From JACJWR01 sp963842975 (GTDB lineage Bacteria > Actinomycetota > Actinomycetes > S36-B12 > UBA10799), in contig CAWJIH010000005.1 of NCBI GenBank assembly GCA_963842975.1, positions 1 through 64,000 on the forward strand: DNA of 64,000 nt. The letters run 5' to 3'. Of the stretch, positions 52,256 through 61,272 are shown one piece after another. Position 1 is the stretch's first letter; every line of letters starts with the position of its first letter. Both the position numbers and the translations under genes were made by a program. The notes beneath the pieces were generated by a model, which saw only the letters and a list, made by a program, of their open reading frames with translations, was not told where the DNA came from and made no database searches.

Positions 52256-53830
52256 GTGTTCAATTCGCTTTCTGACCGGCTGACCGCCACCTTTAAGAAC
52301 CTTCGGGGGAAGGGGCGGCTGTCGCCTGCTGATGTGGACGCCACGGTTCGTGAGATCCGTGTCGCCCTGCTCGACGCGGACGTCGCGTTGCCGGTTGTCC
52401 GTACCTTCACCGCCCGGGTGCGGGAACGTGCCACCGGAGCCGAGGTCTCGGGGGCACTCAACCCGGCCCAGCAGGTCATCAAGATCGTCAACGAGGAACT
52501 CATCACGATCCTGGGTGGCGAGACCCGTCGGTTGCGGTTCGCGAAGCGCCCGCCGACGGTGCTGATGCTGGTGGGCCTGCAAGGTTCCGGAAAGACGACG
52601 CTGGCCGGCAAGCTGGCCCGGTGGTTGACCGAACAGGGGCATCGCCCGCTGCTGGTGGCGGCTGACCTCCAACGCCCGAACGCGGTGGATCAGTTGACGA
52701 TCGTGGCCGAGCGGGTGAATGTGGGTATCCACGCACCGGAACCGGGCAATGGCATCGGCGATCCAGTGAACGTGTCTCGCAGTGGTGTGCAGTACGCGAA
52801 GGACGCCGGCTACGACGTGGTCATTGTTGACACCGCTGGTCGGCTTGCCATCGACGAGGAGTTGATGACGCAAGCACGCAACATTCGGGATGCCGTCGAA
52901 CCCGATGAAGTGCTGCTTGTGATCGACGCGATGATCGGCCAGGACGCCGTCAACACGGCTACGGCCTTCAACGAGGGCGTCGGATTCGACGGGGTGGTGC
53001 TCACCAAACTTGATGGTGATGCCCGTGGCGGTGCGGCGCTGTCGGTGCGCGAGGTCACCGGCCGGCCAATCATGTTTGCCTCAACTGGGGAAAAGCCAGA
53101 GGACTTTGAACCATTCCATCCCGACCGGATGGCCTCACGCATTCTGGACATGGGGGACATCCTCACCCTCATCGAACAGGCCGAGCGCACCTTTGACGCA
53201 GAGCAAGCAGAGGCCATGGCGACCAAGTTCGCCAGCGGCGAGGACTTCACCCTGGAAGATTTCCTCGAGCAAATGCAGGCTGTGCGGAAGATGGGCAACA
53301 TCGGCAAGCTGATGGGGATGCTGCCCGGCATGGGGGAAGCGCGAAAGCAGCTGGAGCAACTCGACGAACGAGAGATCGACCGGGTCGCCGCGATCGTCCA
53401 GTCGATGACTCCGGAGGAGCGGCGCAATTCGACGATCCTCAACGGTTCGCGCCGGGCGCGGGTCGCGAAAGGGTCGGGAGTGCACGTTTCCGAGGTCAAT
53501 GGCCTGCTGGAACGTTTCGGCCAAGCTCAGAAGATGATGCGCCAGATGAGCGCTGGCATGCCCGGTATGCCGGGAATGCCGGGAGTTGGCGGCAAGAAAT
53601 CGCGCGGACGCGCTGCGGGTAAACAGCGCAAGGGCAAGAAGGGGCGAAGCGGGAATCCGGCCAAGCGGGCCGAACAGGAGGCCGCGTCTTTGGTCCGCAA
53701 ACCCGCACCGGGCTCCGGTTTGGTCAGCGGCGCGCCGGCGAACCAAGGGGTGCCGGGGCGGGATCCGCTGGCTGGCACTTCGGCCGTGCCAGAGTTGCCT
53801 GAAGAGTTGCGGCGGATGCTGGGCAAGTGA
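52256..53830 (+). CDS. ffh: Signal recognition particle protein Ffh
   Basis: A 524-residue SRP54. N and G domains: MLVGLQGSGKTTLAGKLARW (G1), VVIVDTAGRLAIDEELMTQA (G3), GVVLTKLDGDARGGAALSVR (G4). The methionine-rich M domain (about residues 325-450) includes LLERFGQAQKMMRQMSAGMP and GMPGMPGVGG; a basic Lys/Arg tail and a disordered C-terminus follow. GTG 52256 has GAGGA upstream; a TAGGCT -10 word is at 52222-52227. The 4.5S RNA gene is not seen nearby. Confidence 0.96.
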   Translation: MFNSLSDRLTATFKNLRGKGRLSPADVDATVREIRVALLDADVALPVVRTFTARVRERATGAEVSGALNPAQQVIKIVNEELITILGGETRRLRFAKRPPTVLMLVGLQGSGKTTLAGKLARWLTEQGHRPLLVAADLQRPNAVDQLTIVAERVNVGIHAPEPGNGIGDPVNVSRSGVQYAKDAGYDVVIVDTAGRLAIDEELMTQARNIRDAVEPDEVLLVIDAMIGQDAVNTATAFNEGVGFDGVVLTKLDGDARGGAALSVREVTGRPIMFASTGEKPEDFEPFHPDRMASRILDMGDILTLIEQAERTFDAEQAEAMATKFASGEDFTLEDFLEQMQAVRKMGNIGKLMGMLPGMGEARKQLEQLDEREIDRVAAIVQSMTPEERRNSTILNGSRRARVAKGSGVHVSEVNGLLERFGQAQKMMRQMSAGMPGMPGMPGVGGKKSRGRAAGKQRKGKKGRSGNPAKRAEQEAASLVRKPAPGSGLVSGAPANQGVPGRDPLAGTSAVPELPEELRRMLGK

Positions 53831-53912
53831 GCGCGTAGGCGGTCTGGCAGAATAGGGCGCGATCGTCACGGGCCCCTCTCTCCCGTGCGTGTAACCCTTC
53901 CGGGGCAAGACT

Positions 53913-53931
53913 GCGGTGGCCCCACCACCGC
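53913..53931 (+). promoter_or_regulatory. Leader hairpin upstream of rpsP
   Basis: GCGGTGG (53913-53919), loop CCCCA, CCACCGC (53925-53931): a perfect 7-bp stem 40 nt before the rpsP start, in the 5' leader. It could be an attenuator or ribosomal-protein leader; no known leader family recognised. Confidence 0.3.
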
Positions 53932-53971
53932 TGAACTCCCCGACCCCATCGATTCTGGAGATAATCCTTCC

Positions 53972-54502
53972 GTGGCTGTAAAGATCAAGCTCAAGCGTTT
54001 GGGAAAGATTCACCGCCCCGTCTACCGCATTGTGGTTGCCGATTCGCGCACCAAGCGCGATGGCCGTGCGATCGAAGAGATCGGCACCTACGACCCGCTG
54101 CCCAACCCCTCGGTGATCTCACTGGACTCAGACCGGGTGCAGTACTGGCTCGGAGTTGGCGCCAAGCCGACTGACTCCGTGCAGCGCATCCTCGCCCTCA
54201 CCGGCGATTGGCAGAAGTTCACTGGTGTCGGCGACGCAGACGGTGCGCTGGAAGTCGCGGCGGCCAAGCCGTCGCAATCAGAGGTGTACGCCAAGGCAGT
54301 GGCTGAGGCCGCGGCTGCAGGTGACGCGCCAGCACGCTCGCTCAAGCCTGCTGCCACCGAGGCCCAAAAGGCCAACGAGGTGGAAGCCGCAGCGGAAGCC
54401 GCCGAGGAGGTCTCGGTCGAGGCTCTCGAGGTAGTCGACGCCGCATCCGCAGCGGAAGCTGCCAAGGTCGAGGCAGGCGCCGACGCCGCCGACCAGGCAT
54501 AG
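53972..54502 (+). CDS. rpsP: 30S ribosomal protein S16 with Ala/Glu-rich tail
   Basis: A 176-residue S16. Residues 1-80 are the standard protein: VAVKIKLKRLGKIHRPVYRI, VADSRTKRDGRAIEEIGTYD and YWLGVGAKPTDSVQRIL. Residues 95-176 form a low-complexity Ala/Glu/Val extension, as in other actinobacteria (about 80-90 residues in most bacteria). GTG 53972 with GGAG 11 nt upstream. First gene of the rpsP-khpA-rimM-trmD-rplS block. Confidence 0.95.
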   Translation: MAVKIKLKRLGKIHRPVYRIVVADSRTKRDGRAIEEIGTYDPLPNPSVISLDSDRVQYWLGVGAKPTDSVQRILALTGDWQKFTGVGDADGALEVAAAKPSQSEVYAKAVAEAAAAGDAPARSLKPAATEAQKANEVEAAAEAAEEVSVEALEVVDAASAAEAAKVEAGADAADQA

Positions 54503-54505
54503 TCA

Positions 54506-54751
54506 ATGGTTGCCGTAGAGGCTCTGGAGCACCTGGTCAAGGGGATCGTTGAACATCCCGAGGACGTTGTCGTGACCGAGCGGCAGCACCGGCGTCGAGG
54601 CGATGCCCTTGCGGTTCGGGTGAATCCGGCGGACATGGGTCGCGTGATTGGCCGGTCCGGGAGGACCGCCACGGCGCTGCGCACAGTGGTCAAGGCCGTC
54701 ACTGGAAGCGATTCGATTCGCATCGACTTCCTCGATGTCGGGGAACGCTAA
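54506..54751 (+). CDS. khpA: KH-domain RNA-binding protein KhpA
   Basis: An 81-residue single KH domain: LEHLVKGIVEHPEDVVVTER and ADMGRVIGRSGRTATALRTV (GxxG loop GRSG, about residues 52-55). It probably pairs with KhpB in RNA binding linked to cell growth. ATG 54506 lies 3 nt after the rpsP stop. Confidence 0.93.
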   Translation: MVAVEALEHLVKGIVEHPEDVVVTERQHRRRGDALAVRVNPADMGRVIGRSGRTATALRTVVKAVTGSDSIRIDFLDVGER

Positions 54752-55429
54752 GGGTCGCGGCCCGTCGGAGCCGACTGCTCGGCCGTCGGCGGAAGCACCT
54801 GACCACATCCGGCAGGGTCCAACCCGGACGGTTGTGGTGGCCCGAGTCGGGCGCGCCCATGGCCTCCGCGGTGAGGTGTCCCTACAGGTGCGAACCGACG
54901 AACCTGACCTCCGATTTGCACCCGGTAGTCGGCTGACCATCGCCGACGATGCCGAGCAGCGGACGCTGGTGGTTGCGGGAAGTCGTTGGAACGGATCGCA
55001 CCTGTTGGTGCGGTTCGAAGGGGTCTCAGACCGCAGCGCGGCTGAAGCCTTGCGGGGTGCCCTGCTGTGCCTCGAGCGTGTCCGTGGCCGATGTGCCCGG
55101 GGCAGCCGACGAGTTCTACGACTGGCAACTTGAGGGACTCAGCGTGGTGACGGTTGCCGGCGTTGAGGTGGGCGTAGTAGCCGGGGTAGTGCATCTGCCC
55201 GGCCAGGACTTGCTGGCCGTGGTCCCTGGCGCTGCGGGCTGGGCCGGGGCCGAAGGGGAAGCAGCAGGAGGTTCTGGTGCCGTTTGTTTCGGCAATCGTG
55301 CCCGAGGTCGACATTGCCGCTGGGCACATCATCTGCGATCCGCCGCAAGGGCTATTCCCGCCGGGCGCATTTCCGTCCACGCACGGCGCCCCGACCGTCG
55401 CTGATGAACCCGATTCCGGGGAGCGGTGA
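54735..55429 (+). CDS. rimM: Ribosome maturation factor RimM, two frameshifts
   Basis: RimM for 16S rRNA 3'-domain maturation. The N-terminal barrel reads VVVARVGRAHGLRGEVSLQV and FEGVSDRSAAEALRGALLCL in one frame. The PRC-barrel start ADEFYDWQLEGLSVVTVAGV and VVHLPGQDLLAVVPG is in the second frame. The end EVLVPFVSAIVPEVDIAAGH is in the third, stopping at 55427-55429. The breaks lie at about 55070-55085 and in the G run 55255-55258; each needs removal of one base. Both fit sequencing indels. Start ATG 54735 overlaps khpA; GTG 54834 is an alternative that begins at the conserved domain. Confidence 0.88.
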
Positions 55430-55436
55430 GCAATCC

Positions 55437-56168
55437 GTGCGCATCGACATCATCTCGGTGTTTCCGGACTACCTTGCGCCGTTGAAGTTGTCGCTGGTGG
55501 GGAAAGCCCAGCAGCGGGGCCAGGTTCAGGTTGACGTGCATGACCTGCGCGACTGGACCACCGACCGGCATCGCACGGTGGATGACTCGCCGTACGGTGG
55601 CGGCCCTGGCATGGTCATGCGTCCGGATGTCTGGGGCGCCGCCATTGATGACGTGCTGGGCAGCAACCCCACAAGCGCGCCGGTGCTGCTGATCCCGACC
55701 CCGAGCGGAAGCCGTTTCGATCAAGTCGTGGCGACGCAACTGGCGGCAGCCCCCCACCTCGTATTCGCGTGCGGTCGTTACGAAGGCATCGACGCCAGGG
55801 TCGCCGAGCACTATCGCGGTCGCCTCCAGGTGGCCGAGATTTCGGTCAGCGACGCAGTGCTGGCCGGTGGTGAGGTTGCAGCCTTACTCATCACCGAAGC
55901 GGTGGTGCGCCTGCTGCCTGGGGTGTTGGGCAACGCGGATAGTGCAGCCGATGATTCGTTTGCCCCGGGGCGTCCGGCCGGCGAGGAGTTGGAGGGCCCG
56001 GTCTACACCCGCCCTGCGAGTTGGCGTGGCCTGGACGTCCCGGCGGTACTGACCTCCGGCGACCACGGCCACGTGCGCCGTTGGCGGGCCGAACAATCCC
56101 GGCTCCGGACTGCAACCATGCGCCCGGATCTGCCTGGGAAAGAGTCGGTAGCGCCACCAGACCGCTGA
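55437..56168 (+). CDS. trmD: tRNA (guanine37-N1)-methyltransferase
   Basis: A 243-residue SPOUT methyltransferase. VRIDIISVFPDYLAPLKLSL, TVDDSPYGGGPGMVMRPDVW, LVFACGRYEGIDARVAEHY and ISVSDAVLAGGEVAALLITE (knot region) are all present. GTG 55437 starts at the conserved RIDIISVFP; ATG 55404 would add 11 residues. Full length, no frame problem. Confidence 0.95.
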   Translation: MRIDIISVFPDYLAPLKLSLVGKAQQRGQVQVDVHDLRDWTTDRHRTVDDSPYGGGPGMVMRPDVWGAAIDDVLGSNPTSAPVLLIPTPSGSRFDQVVATQLAAAPHLVFACGRYEGIDARVAEHYRGRLQVAEISVSDAVLAGGEVAALLITEAVVRLLPGVLGNADSAADDSFAPGRPAGEELEGPVYTRPASWRGLDVPAVLTSGDHGHVRRWRAEQSRLRTATMRPDLPGKESVAPPDR

Positions 56169-56379
56169 CCTGGCAACCCCGCCTGTGTTCCGGTGTGGCA
56201 AACTAGCGGGACCGGAATGGTGCCCACCTGCCGCTGGGGGTGGCCACTGAAGCCAACCGGACACCAACGCTGCGTATGGGCGACGGTGACTCCTGCTGGC
56301 GTAGTGCTGTACTTCCGGGCCTTTGTTCACCTGTTCCCACGTCTGTGGTTCGTCCAGCGGCGCGCCACGAGGAGAATCC

Positions 56380-56724
56380 ATGAACGTCCTCGACGAGCTC
56401 GACTCCCAATCCGAGCGCACCGACATCCCCAACTTCCGCCCAGGCGACACAGTGCGAGTGCACGTCAAGGTGGTGGAAGGAAACCGCTCCCGGGTGCAGG
56501 TCTTCACCGGTGTGGTGCTGCGCCGTCAAGGTGGCGGTGTGCGCGAGACGTTCACCGTGCGGAAAATCAGCTTTGGCGTGGGAGTGGAGCGCACTTTCCC
56601 CCTGCACTCGCCAGTGATCGAGAAGATCGAACTGGAATCCCGGGGTATTGTCCGTCGGGCGAAGTTGTACTACCTGCGGGACCTGCGCGGCAAGGCAGCG
56701 AAGATCAAGGAGCGCCGCGACTAG
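56380..56724 (+). CDS. rplS: 50S ribosomal protein L19
   Basis: A 114-residue L19: IPNFRPGDTVRVHVKVVEGN, RVQVFTGVVLRRQGGGVRET, VGVERTFPLHSPVIEKIELE and GIVRRAKLYYLRDLRGKAAK. ATG 56380 has GAGGAGAA upstream. The 211 bases before it contain no gene and probably hold a promoter. Confidence 0.96.
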   Translation: MNVLDELDSQSERTDIPNFRPGDTVRVHVKVVEGNRSRVQVFTGVVLRRQGGGVRETFTVRKISFGVGVERTFPLHSPVIEKIELESRGIVRRAKLYYLRDLRGKAAKIKERRD

Positions 56725-56799
56725 CAGCGGATTTCCAGCAGTCGCGACCACATACCGCCGTTGTCTGCGAGATGACCCCGCACCGAAAGGGCACGTGGT

Positions 56800-57372
56800 G
56801 TGCGACGCATGATGGTCACGGCTGTGGTCGCAGCCGCGTGCGGAGTAGCGATTGCGCTTGGCCTCAACACCTGGGTGGTCACCATCGCGCGGGTGGATTC
56901 CGCTTCGATGACGCCGACGTTGAATCCTGGGGAAACCGTGGTCGTCGCCAGATTGTCGGAGATTGATCGATTCGACATTGTGGAGTTCGACGGCAGGGGT
57001 TCGTTTCTCCCTCGTGATCACTCGCAAGTGTCGTTTGTGAAACGGGTCATCGGGATGCCGGGTGATCGAGTGACGTGTTGTGACGAGGATGGCCAACTGG
57101 TGCTCAATGGGAGTGCTGTTCCGGAGGCCTATGTCGCTGCTGACAATGCTGACGACCTGGGCTTTGATGTGATCGTTCCGCCCCGCAAAGTGTGGGTGAT
57201 GGGAGACAATCGGGCAGCATCGGCAGATAGTCGTGCCTTTCTCGGCGCCCCAGGTGGAGGTTTCGTGCCGTTGGATCGGGTGACCGGCAAGGTTGTGGCC
57301 GTGATCGCGCCGCCCGGTGACGCTCGGCGGGTCGTTGCTGCCAGCGTGGTGACAGTAGGCCCGGAGCGGTGA
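56800..57372 (+). CDS. lepB: Signal peptidase I, first of two
   Basis: A 190-residue type I signal peptidase. One N-terminal membrane segment (TAVVAAACGVAIALGL), catalytic Ser in RVDSASMTPTLNPGETVVV (about residue 36), and catalytic Lys in VSFVKRVIGMPGDRV (about 75); VWVMGDNRAASADSRAFLG is the GDN box. It cleaves exported proteins outside the membrane. Start is GTG 56800. The gene is shorter than the second copy and overlaps it by 4 nt (GTGA). Confidence 0.93.
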   Translation: MRRMMVTAVVAAACGVAIALGLNTWVVTIARVDSASMTPTLNPGETVVVARLSEIDRFDIVEFDGRGSFLPRDHSQVSFVKRVIGMPGDRVTCCDEDGQLVLNGSAVPEAYVAADNADDLGFDVIVPPRKVWVMGDNRAASADSRAFLGAPGGGFVPLDRVTGKVVAVIAPPGDARRVVAASVVTVGPER

Positions 57373-58103
57373 CACCGCCCAGCAGTCGCGAGGTGAAGGG
57401 AAGCATCGTGGCAGTGTCGGGGAACAGTGCGTCGTCGATCTGGCGTGCCGCCCGTGAGGTCCTGATTGTGCTGGTGACGGCGATCGTGCTGTCGGTGGTG
57501 GTGCGCACCTTCTTCGTGCAAGCCTTCTACGTCCCCAGCCAGTCCATGGAAAACACTCTCGAGCCCAGCGATCGAATCCTCGCCTCCAAGATCACGACAA
57601 GCCTCTCCGGCGTGAAGCGAGGGGAAATTGTGGTGTTCCGCGACCCGGGAAATTGGCTGCCGCAGTTTCCCGCAACTCCGACCAACCCGGCGCGAAAGGC
57701 GATGGAGTTCATCGGAATCGTGCCTACGAACAAGGGCGAAGACCTCGTGAAGCGGGTGATCGGAGTCGAAGGTGATCGCTTGGTGTGTTGCGATGTCGAT
57801 GGCCGCATCGTGCTCAACGGGGTGCCATTGATTGAGCCGTATGTGAAGCCCGGAGTGAGCACGAATCAGGTGCCCTTTGACGTGACTGTTCCCGCAGATT
57901 CGGTCTTCGTGATGGGCGACAATCGCGCCGAATCAGCCGATTCTCGGTACCACCTCAGCGAGAACAATGGCGCAGTGCCGGTCGACAACGTGGTTGGCAG
58001 GGTGTTCCTGAACATTTGGCCGCTTGACCGCATCTCCATCTTCCGGATTCCCGAGGTTCCATTCGCCGATCCTGCGCTGACTGGCGACGCAGCGGAGCGT
58101 TGA
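57369..58103 (+). CDS. lepB: Signal peptidase I, second of two
   Basis: A 244-residue signal peptidase. Membrane helix LIVLVTAIVLSVVVRTFFV, catalytic Ser in FYVPSQSMENTLEPSDRI, catalytic Lys in LVKRVIGVEGDRLVCC, and SVFVMGDNRAESADSRYH. Paralogue of the gene before it; tandem sip genes between rplS and rnhB are usual in actinobacteria. GTG 57369 overlaps the first lepB, and its stop overlaps the rnhB start. Confidence 0.94.
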   Translation: MTPPSSREVKGSIVAVSGNSASSIWRAAREVLIVLVTAIVLSVVVRTFFVQAFYVPSQSMENTLEPSDRILASKITTSLSGVKRGEIVVFRDPGNWLPQFPATPTNPARKAMEFIGIVPTNKGEDLVKRVIGVEGDRLVCCDVDGRIVLNGVPLIEPYVKPGVSTNQVPFDVTVPADSVFVMGDNRAESADSRYHLSENNGAVPVDNVVGRVFLNIWPLDRISIFRIPEVPFADPALTGDAAER

Positions 58104-58834
58104 TGGCCAGCCGGCCGACCCTGGGACGGGAACGTCGACTCCTAGCCGAAGGCGCCCGTGTTGTGGTGGGCGTGGATGAAGTCGGTCGTGGAGCATTGGC
58201 TGGACCAGTGGCCGTGGGGGCGGTGGCGATCACTGCGTCGACGGCTAGGCGAGCTCCGGTAGGGATCCGGGATAGCAAAGACCTGACTGCCGCGGTACGG
58301 AACCGGTTGGCGGTCCAGATTGTCCAGTGGTGTGCCGCCTCTGCAGTCGGCATGGCCTCAGCCGCCGAGATCGACGCCTGGGGCCTCACGGCGGCTTTGC
58401 GCCGGGCAGCGCTGCGAGCCCTCTGCGCCCTGAACGGACTGCCTGGTCTCGACGTCGTGCTGCTTGATGGCACCCACAACTACCTGGCTACCGGTCCCAC
58501 CGCAGGTGCGGATATCTCAGCAGGTGCGGGTGCCCAGGCTGGTCCAGGTTCCCCGCTGGGGACTGATCCGGGCGGTGCCGGCTTGGGCGGATCGATCGGT
58601 CGGATCGAGACCGAAGCAAAGGCCGACAGCAAGCGGACCACTGTGGCGGCGGCCAGCATTCTCGCGAAAACCCAACGTGATGCGCTGATGGCGCAGCTAG
58701 CAGTCGAGGAATCCCGCTACGGATGGGAACGCAACAAGGGCTATGCGGCACCCGATCACCGCGCGGCCTTGCGGCGCTGGGGTCCGACGGCGCAGCACCG
58801 ACTCAGTTGGCAGCTATCGGCGGATTGGTCCTGA
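58103..58834 (+). CDS. rnhB: Ribonuclease HII with a Gly/Ala-rich insertion
   Basis: A 243-residue RNase HII. VVVGVDEVGRGALAGPVAVG (catalytic Asp/Glu), IRDSKDLTAAVRNRLAVQI, VVLLDGTHNYL, ADSKRTTVAAASILAKTQRD and GYAAPDHRAALRRWGP are all conserved. Between LDGTHNYLATG and RIETEAKADSK lies a Gly/Ala/Pro-rich insertion of about 36 residues (58491-58600) not seen in ordinary RnhB. It leaves the catalytic residues intact. ATG 58103 overlaps the lepB stop. Confidence 0.92.
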   Translation: MASRPTLGRERRLLAEGARVVVGVDEVGRGALAGPVAVGAVAITASTARRAPVGIRDSKDLTAAVRNRLAVQIVQWCAASAVGMASAAEIDAWGLTAALRRAALRALCALNGLPGLDVVLLDGTHNYLATGPTAGADISAGAGAQAGPGSPLGTDPGGAGLGGSIGRIETEAKADSKRTTVAAASILAKTQRDALMAQLAVEESRYGWERNKGYAAPDHRAALRRWGPTAQHRLSWQLSADWS

Positions 58835-58861
58835 ACCCTCAGCAGTCCACTCGTCGGGGGG

Positions 58862-58867
58862 TAGGGT
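58862..58867 (+). promoter_or_regulatory. -10 hexamer upstream of the DUF2469 gene
   Basis: TAGGGT, 32 nt before GTG 58899. Unlike the leaderless cases, a GAGGAGG ribosome site follows, so this mRNA has a short leader. Confidence 0.4.
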
Positions 58868-58898
58868 CGGAGCGGGTCGATTCGACGAGGAGGCAGTG

Positions 58899-59213
58899 GT
58901 GGGCATTGAGGATCTTGAGCAGTACGAGAGCGAGATCGAGCTAGCGCTGTATCGGGAGTACCGCGATGTCATCAGTCTCTTTGCCTATGTCGTGGAAACG
59001 GAGCGACGCTTCTACTTGGCCAATGACGTGGATGTCCGGGTCCGCTCCACCGAAGGTGGGGAAGTCTTCTTCGAGGTGACGATGGTCGATGCCTGGGTCT
59101 GGGACATCTACCGCCAGGCACGATTCGTCAAGCAGGTTCGGGTCCTCACGTTCAAGGACGTGAATGTTGAGGAGTTGAATCCGGCGAACCTGGAGCCACT
59201 CGAGCAGCAATGA
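58899..59213 (+). CDS. DUF2469 family protein
   Basis: A 104-residue protein almost identical in pattern across actinobacteria: VGIEDLEQYESEIELALYRE, YRDVISLFAYVVETERRFYL, FEVTMVDAWVWDIYRQARFV and VLTFKDVNVEELN. Function unknown. GTG 58899 follows GAGGAGG. Always next to rnhB and yraN, as here. Confidence 0.93.
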   Translation: MGIEDLEQYESEIELALYREYRDVISLFAYVVETERRFYLANDVDVRVRSTEGGEVFFEVTMVDAWVWDIYRQARFVKQVRVLTFKDVNVEELNPANLEPLEQQ

Positions 59214-59317
59214 CGCCGGGTTGAGCCTGCGGTGCCGGGAGTTTTCCACAGATCCGCTTCCGGTGCTGGAGTGGATCACCCGGTCCGGGTCAGGCTCGTG
59301 GCTCGGAGGTGGTTGTC

Positions 59318-59710
59318 GTGGGAAAGAACCCCACTGGCTCGGCACGGCGGAACGCACTCGGCACCTATGGCGAAAACGTCGCCTGTGCCTATCTCGTTGA
59401 ACGCGGATACGAGATTCTGGAACGGAACTGGCGCTGCAGTGAAGGCGAACTCGACATCGTCGCCAGGTATGAGCGGTGCCTGATCGGCTGCGAGGTCAAG
59501 ACCCGCACCACTGAACGTTTCGGGACACCGGAGGAGGCTGTCACACCGGCGAAGTTACGGCGGCTGCGGCGGCTTATTGCCAGTTGGCTATCCGAACGCC
59601 CGAAGGACGGGTCGGAGATCCGCCCGGCCGAGCTGCGGTTGGACGTGTTGGCAGTCACGGTGCCGACCAAGGGCGCTGCGTCGGTGCGGCACTTGATCGG
59701 GGTGGGGTGA
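59318..59710 (+). CDS. YraN family (UPF0102) nuclease-fold protein
   Basis: A 130-residue restriction-endonuclease-like protein: RNALGTYGENVACAYLVERG, YEILERNWRCSEGELDIVAR and LIGCEVKTRTTERFGTPEEA, with the Glu..Asp..ExK catalytic pattern. Likely acts in DNA processing or uptake together with ComM and DprA. GTG 59318 has GGAGG 8 nt upstream. It overlaps comM at TGATG. Confidence 0.9.
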   Translation: MGKNPTGSARRNALGTYGENVACAYLVERGYEILERNWRCSEGELDIVARYERCLIGCEVKTRTTERFGTPEEAVTPAKLRRLRRLIASWLSERPKDGSEIRPAELRLDVLAVTVPTKGAASVRHLIGVG

Positions 59711-61272
59711 TGCGCACCGGCCGGGCAATGACGGCAGTGGTCATCGGGGTGTCGGCGCACCTCGTGGAGGTGGAGGCCCACGTGGCCCAAGGTCTGCCGC
59801 ACTGGAGCATCGTCGGGCTGCCGGACACCGCCATCACCGAGTCTCGCGATCGGGTGCGGGCGGCGGTTGCGAGTTCGGGCCTGCCCTGGCCGACCGGGCG
59901 CATCACCGTGGGGCTCAGCCCAGCCTCGCTGCCCAAGCACGGATCTGGCCTCGATTTGGGGATCGCTATTGCGGTGCTCGCAAGTAGCGTCGAACTCTCC
60001 GATCCGGAGGCCTTGGCCCGGTGGGTGTTCCTGGGTGAATTGGGCCTGGATGGCACCGTGCGCCCAGTGGGAACCGTACTGCCGGCCGCCTTGACCGCAG
60101 CCGCCGAAGGTGCCGAGCGGTTGGTGGTGCCGGCTGCTCATGCCGATGAAGCTGCGCTCGTGACCGGTCTGCGGGTGTTCCCGGTGTGGAACCTGCGGCA
60201 ATTGTGGGGCGAACTTTCCGGCGACGATGCGATGGCAGCGGACATCGGCGAACAGCGGGCGGGCGTGCGGCTTGGTGTGGTGGCGCCCTCTGCTGCGATG
60301 CCAGCGAACGAACCAGACCTGGCCGATGTGCGCGGTCAAGAGCAGGCACGCCGTGGCCTGGTCGTCGCGGCGGCAGGCGGGCATCACCTCGCCTTGGCGG
60401 GGCCAGCCGGTGTGGGCAAGACCCTGCTTGCCAGCAGAATGCCCTCACTGTTGCCCGATCTCGACGATTCGGTGGCGTTGGAGGTAACGGCCATCAGGGC
60501 ACTGTCGGACCGCGGCTCACCGCCGGCGCTGATTCGCAGACCACCCGTGGTGAGCCCTCACCACACGAGTTCGGATATTGCCCTCATCGGAGGCGGCAGC
60601 GCGGAGCGGCCCCGCATTGGATTGGTCACCCGGGCACATGGTGGCGTGCTCGTACTCGATGAGGCCGCGGAGTTCTCCGGGAGTGCACTTGATGCGCTGC
60701 GACAGTCGATGGAGACCGGCACAGTTGCGGTGTCGCGCAGCGGGTTTCACATCGAGCTACCTGCCAGATTCCAACTTGTCATCACCACAAACCCCTGTCC
60801 ATGCGGCCGGGCGTTGGACTCCACCGGACGGCCTTGCAGTTGTTCATCTGTGCAACGGCGGCGCTACCTTGCCCGACTTGCGGGGCCCCTGTTGGATCGG
60901 GTCGACGTGCGGCTCACGCTGCGGCGGCCGAGCCTCGCCGAACTCACCGGCGGCATGGGCCACACCGAAACGTCCTCGCAGGCGGCGGCCAGGGTCAAGG
61001 CAGCTCGGGAACGTGCGGCGCTGCGGCTGTCGGACACACCGTGGCGGACCAACGCAGCGGTCCCGGCACACCAAGTCCGACGCTGGTCGATTCCGGTCGA
61101 CCTGCAACGCGCTCTGGACCGGGCTGCGGAATCACGGGAATCGGTGCGTGGCCTTGATCTGAGCCTTCGGGTTGCCTGGACTCTGGCCGATCTGGATGGC
61201 CTGTCGGCGCCCGGTGCCGAACAACTCGTCGAGGCGATGTCGCTGCGCAACTCCGAAGCGTGGCTGGCATGA
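59710..61272 (+). CDS. comM: ComM/YifB Mg-chelatase-like AAA+ ATPase
   Basis: A 520-residue branch-migration helicase for natural transformation. The N-terminal ChlI-like domain reads VEAHVAQGLPHWSIVGLPDT and GRITVGLSPASLPKHGSGLD. The AAA+ part has LALAGPAGVGKTLLASRMPS (Walker A), GGVLVLDEAAEFSGSALDAL (Walker B), and a cysteine cluster NPCPCGRALDSTGRPCSC. The C-terminal lid reads SLRVAWTLADLDGL. It is coupled to yraN (TGATG) and to dprA (ATGA). Confidence 0.94.
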   Translation: MRTGRAMTAVVIGVSAHLVEVEAHVAQGLPHWSIVGLPDTAITESRDRVRAAVASSGLPWPTGRITVGLSPASLPKHGSGLDLGIAIAVLASSVELSDPEALARWVFLGELGLDGTVRPVGTVLPAALTAAAEGAERLVVPAAHADEAALVTGLRVFPVWNLRQLWGELSGDDAMAADIGEQRAGVRLGVVAPSAAMPANEPDLADVRGQEQARRGLVVAAAGGHHLALAGPAGVGKTLLASRMPSLLPDLDDSVALEVTAIRALSDRGSPPALIRRPPVVSPHHTSSDIALIGGGSAERPRIGLVTRAHGGVLVLDEAAEFSGSALDALRQSMETGTVAVSRSGFHIELPARFQLVITTNPCPCGRALDSTGRPCSCSSVQRRRYLARLAGPLLDRVDVRLTLRRPSLAELTGGMGHTETSSQAAARVKAARERAALRLSDTPWRTNAAVPAHQVRRWSIPVDLQRALDRAAESRESVRGLDLSLRVAWTLADLDGLSAPGAEQLVEAMSLRNSEAWLA

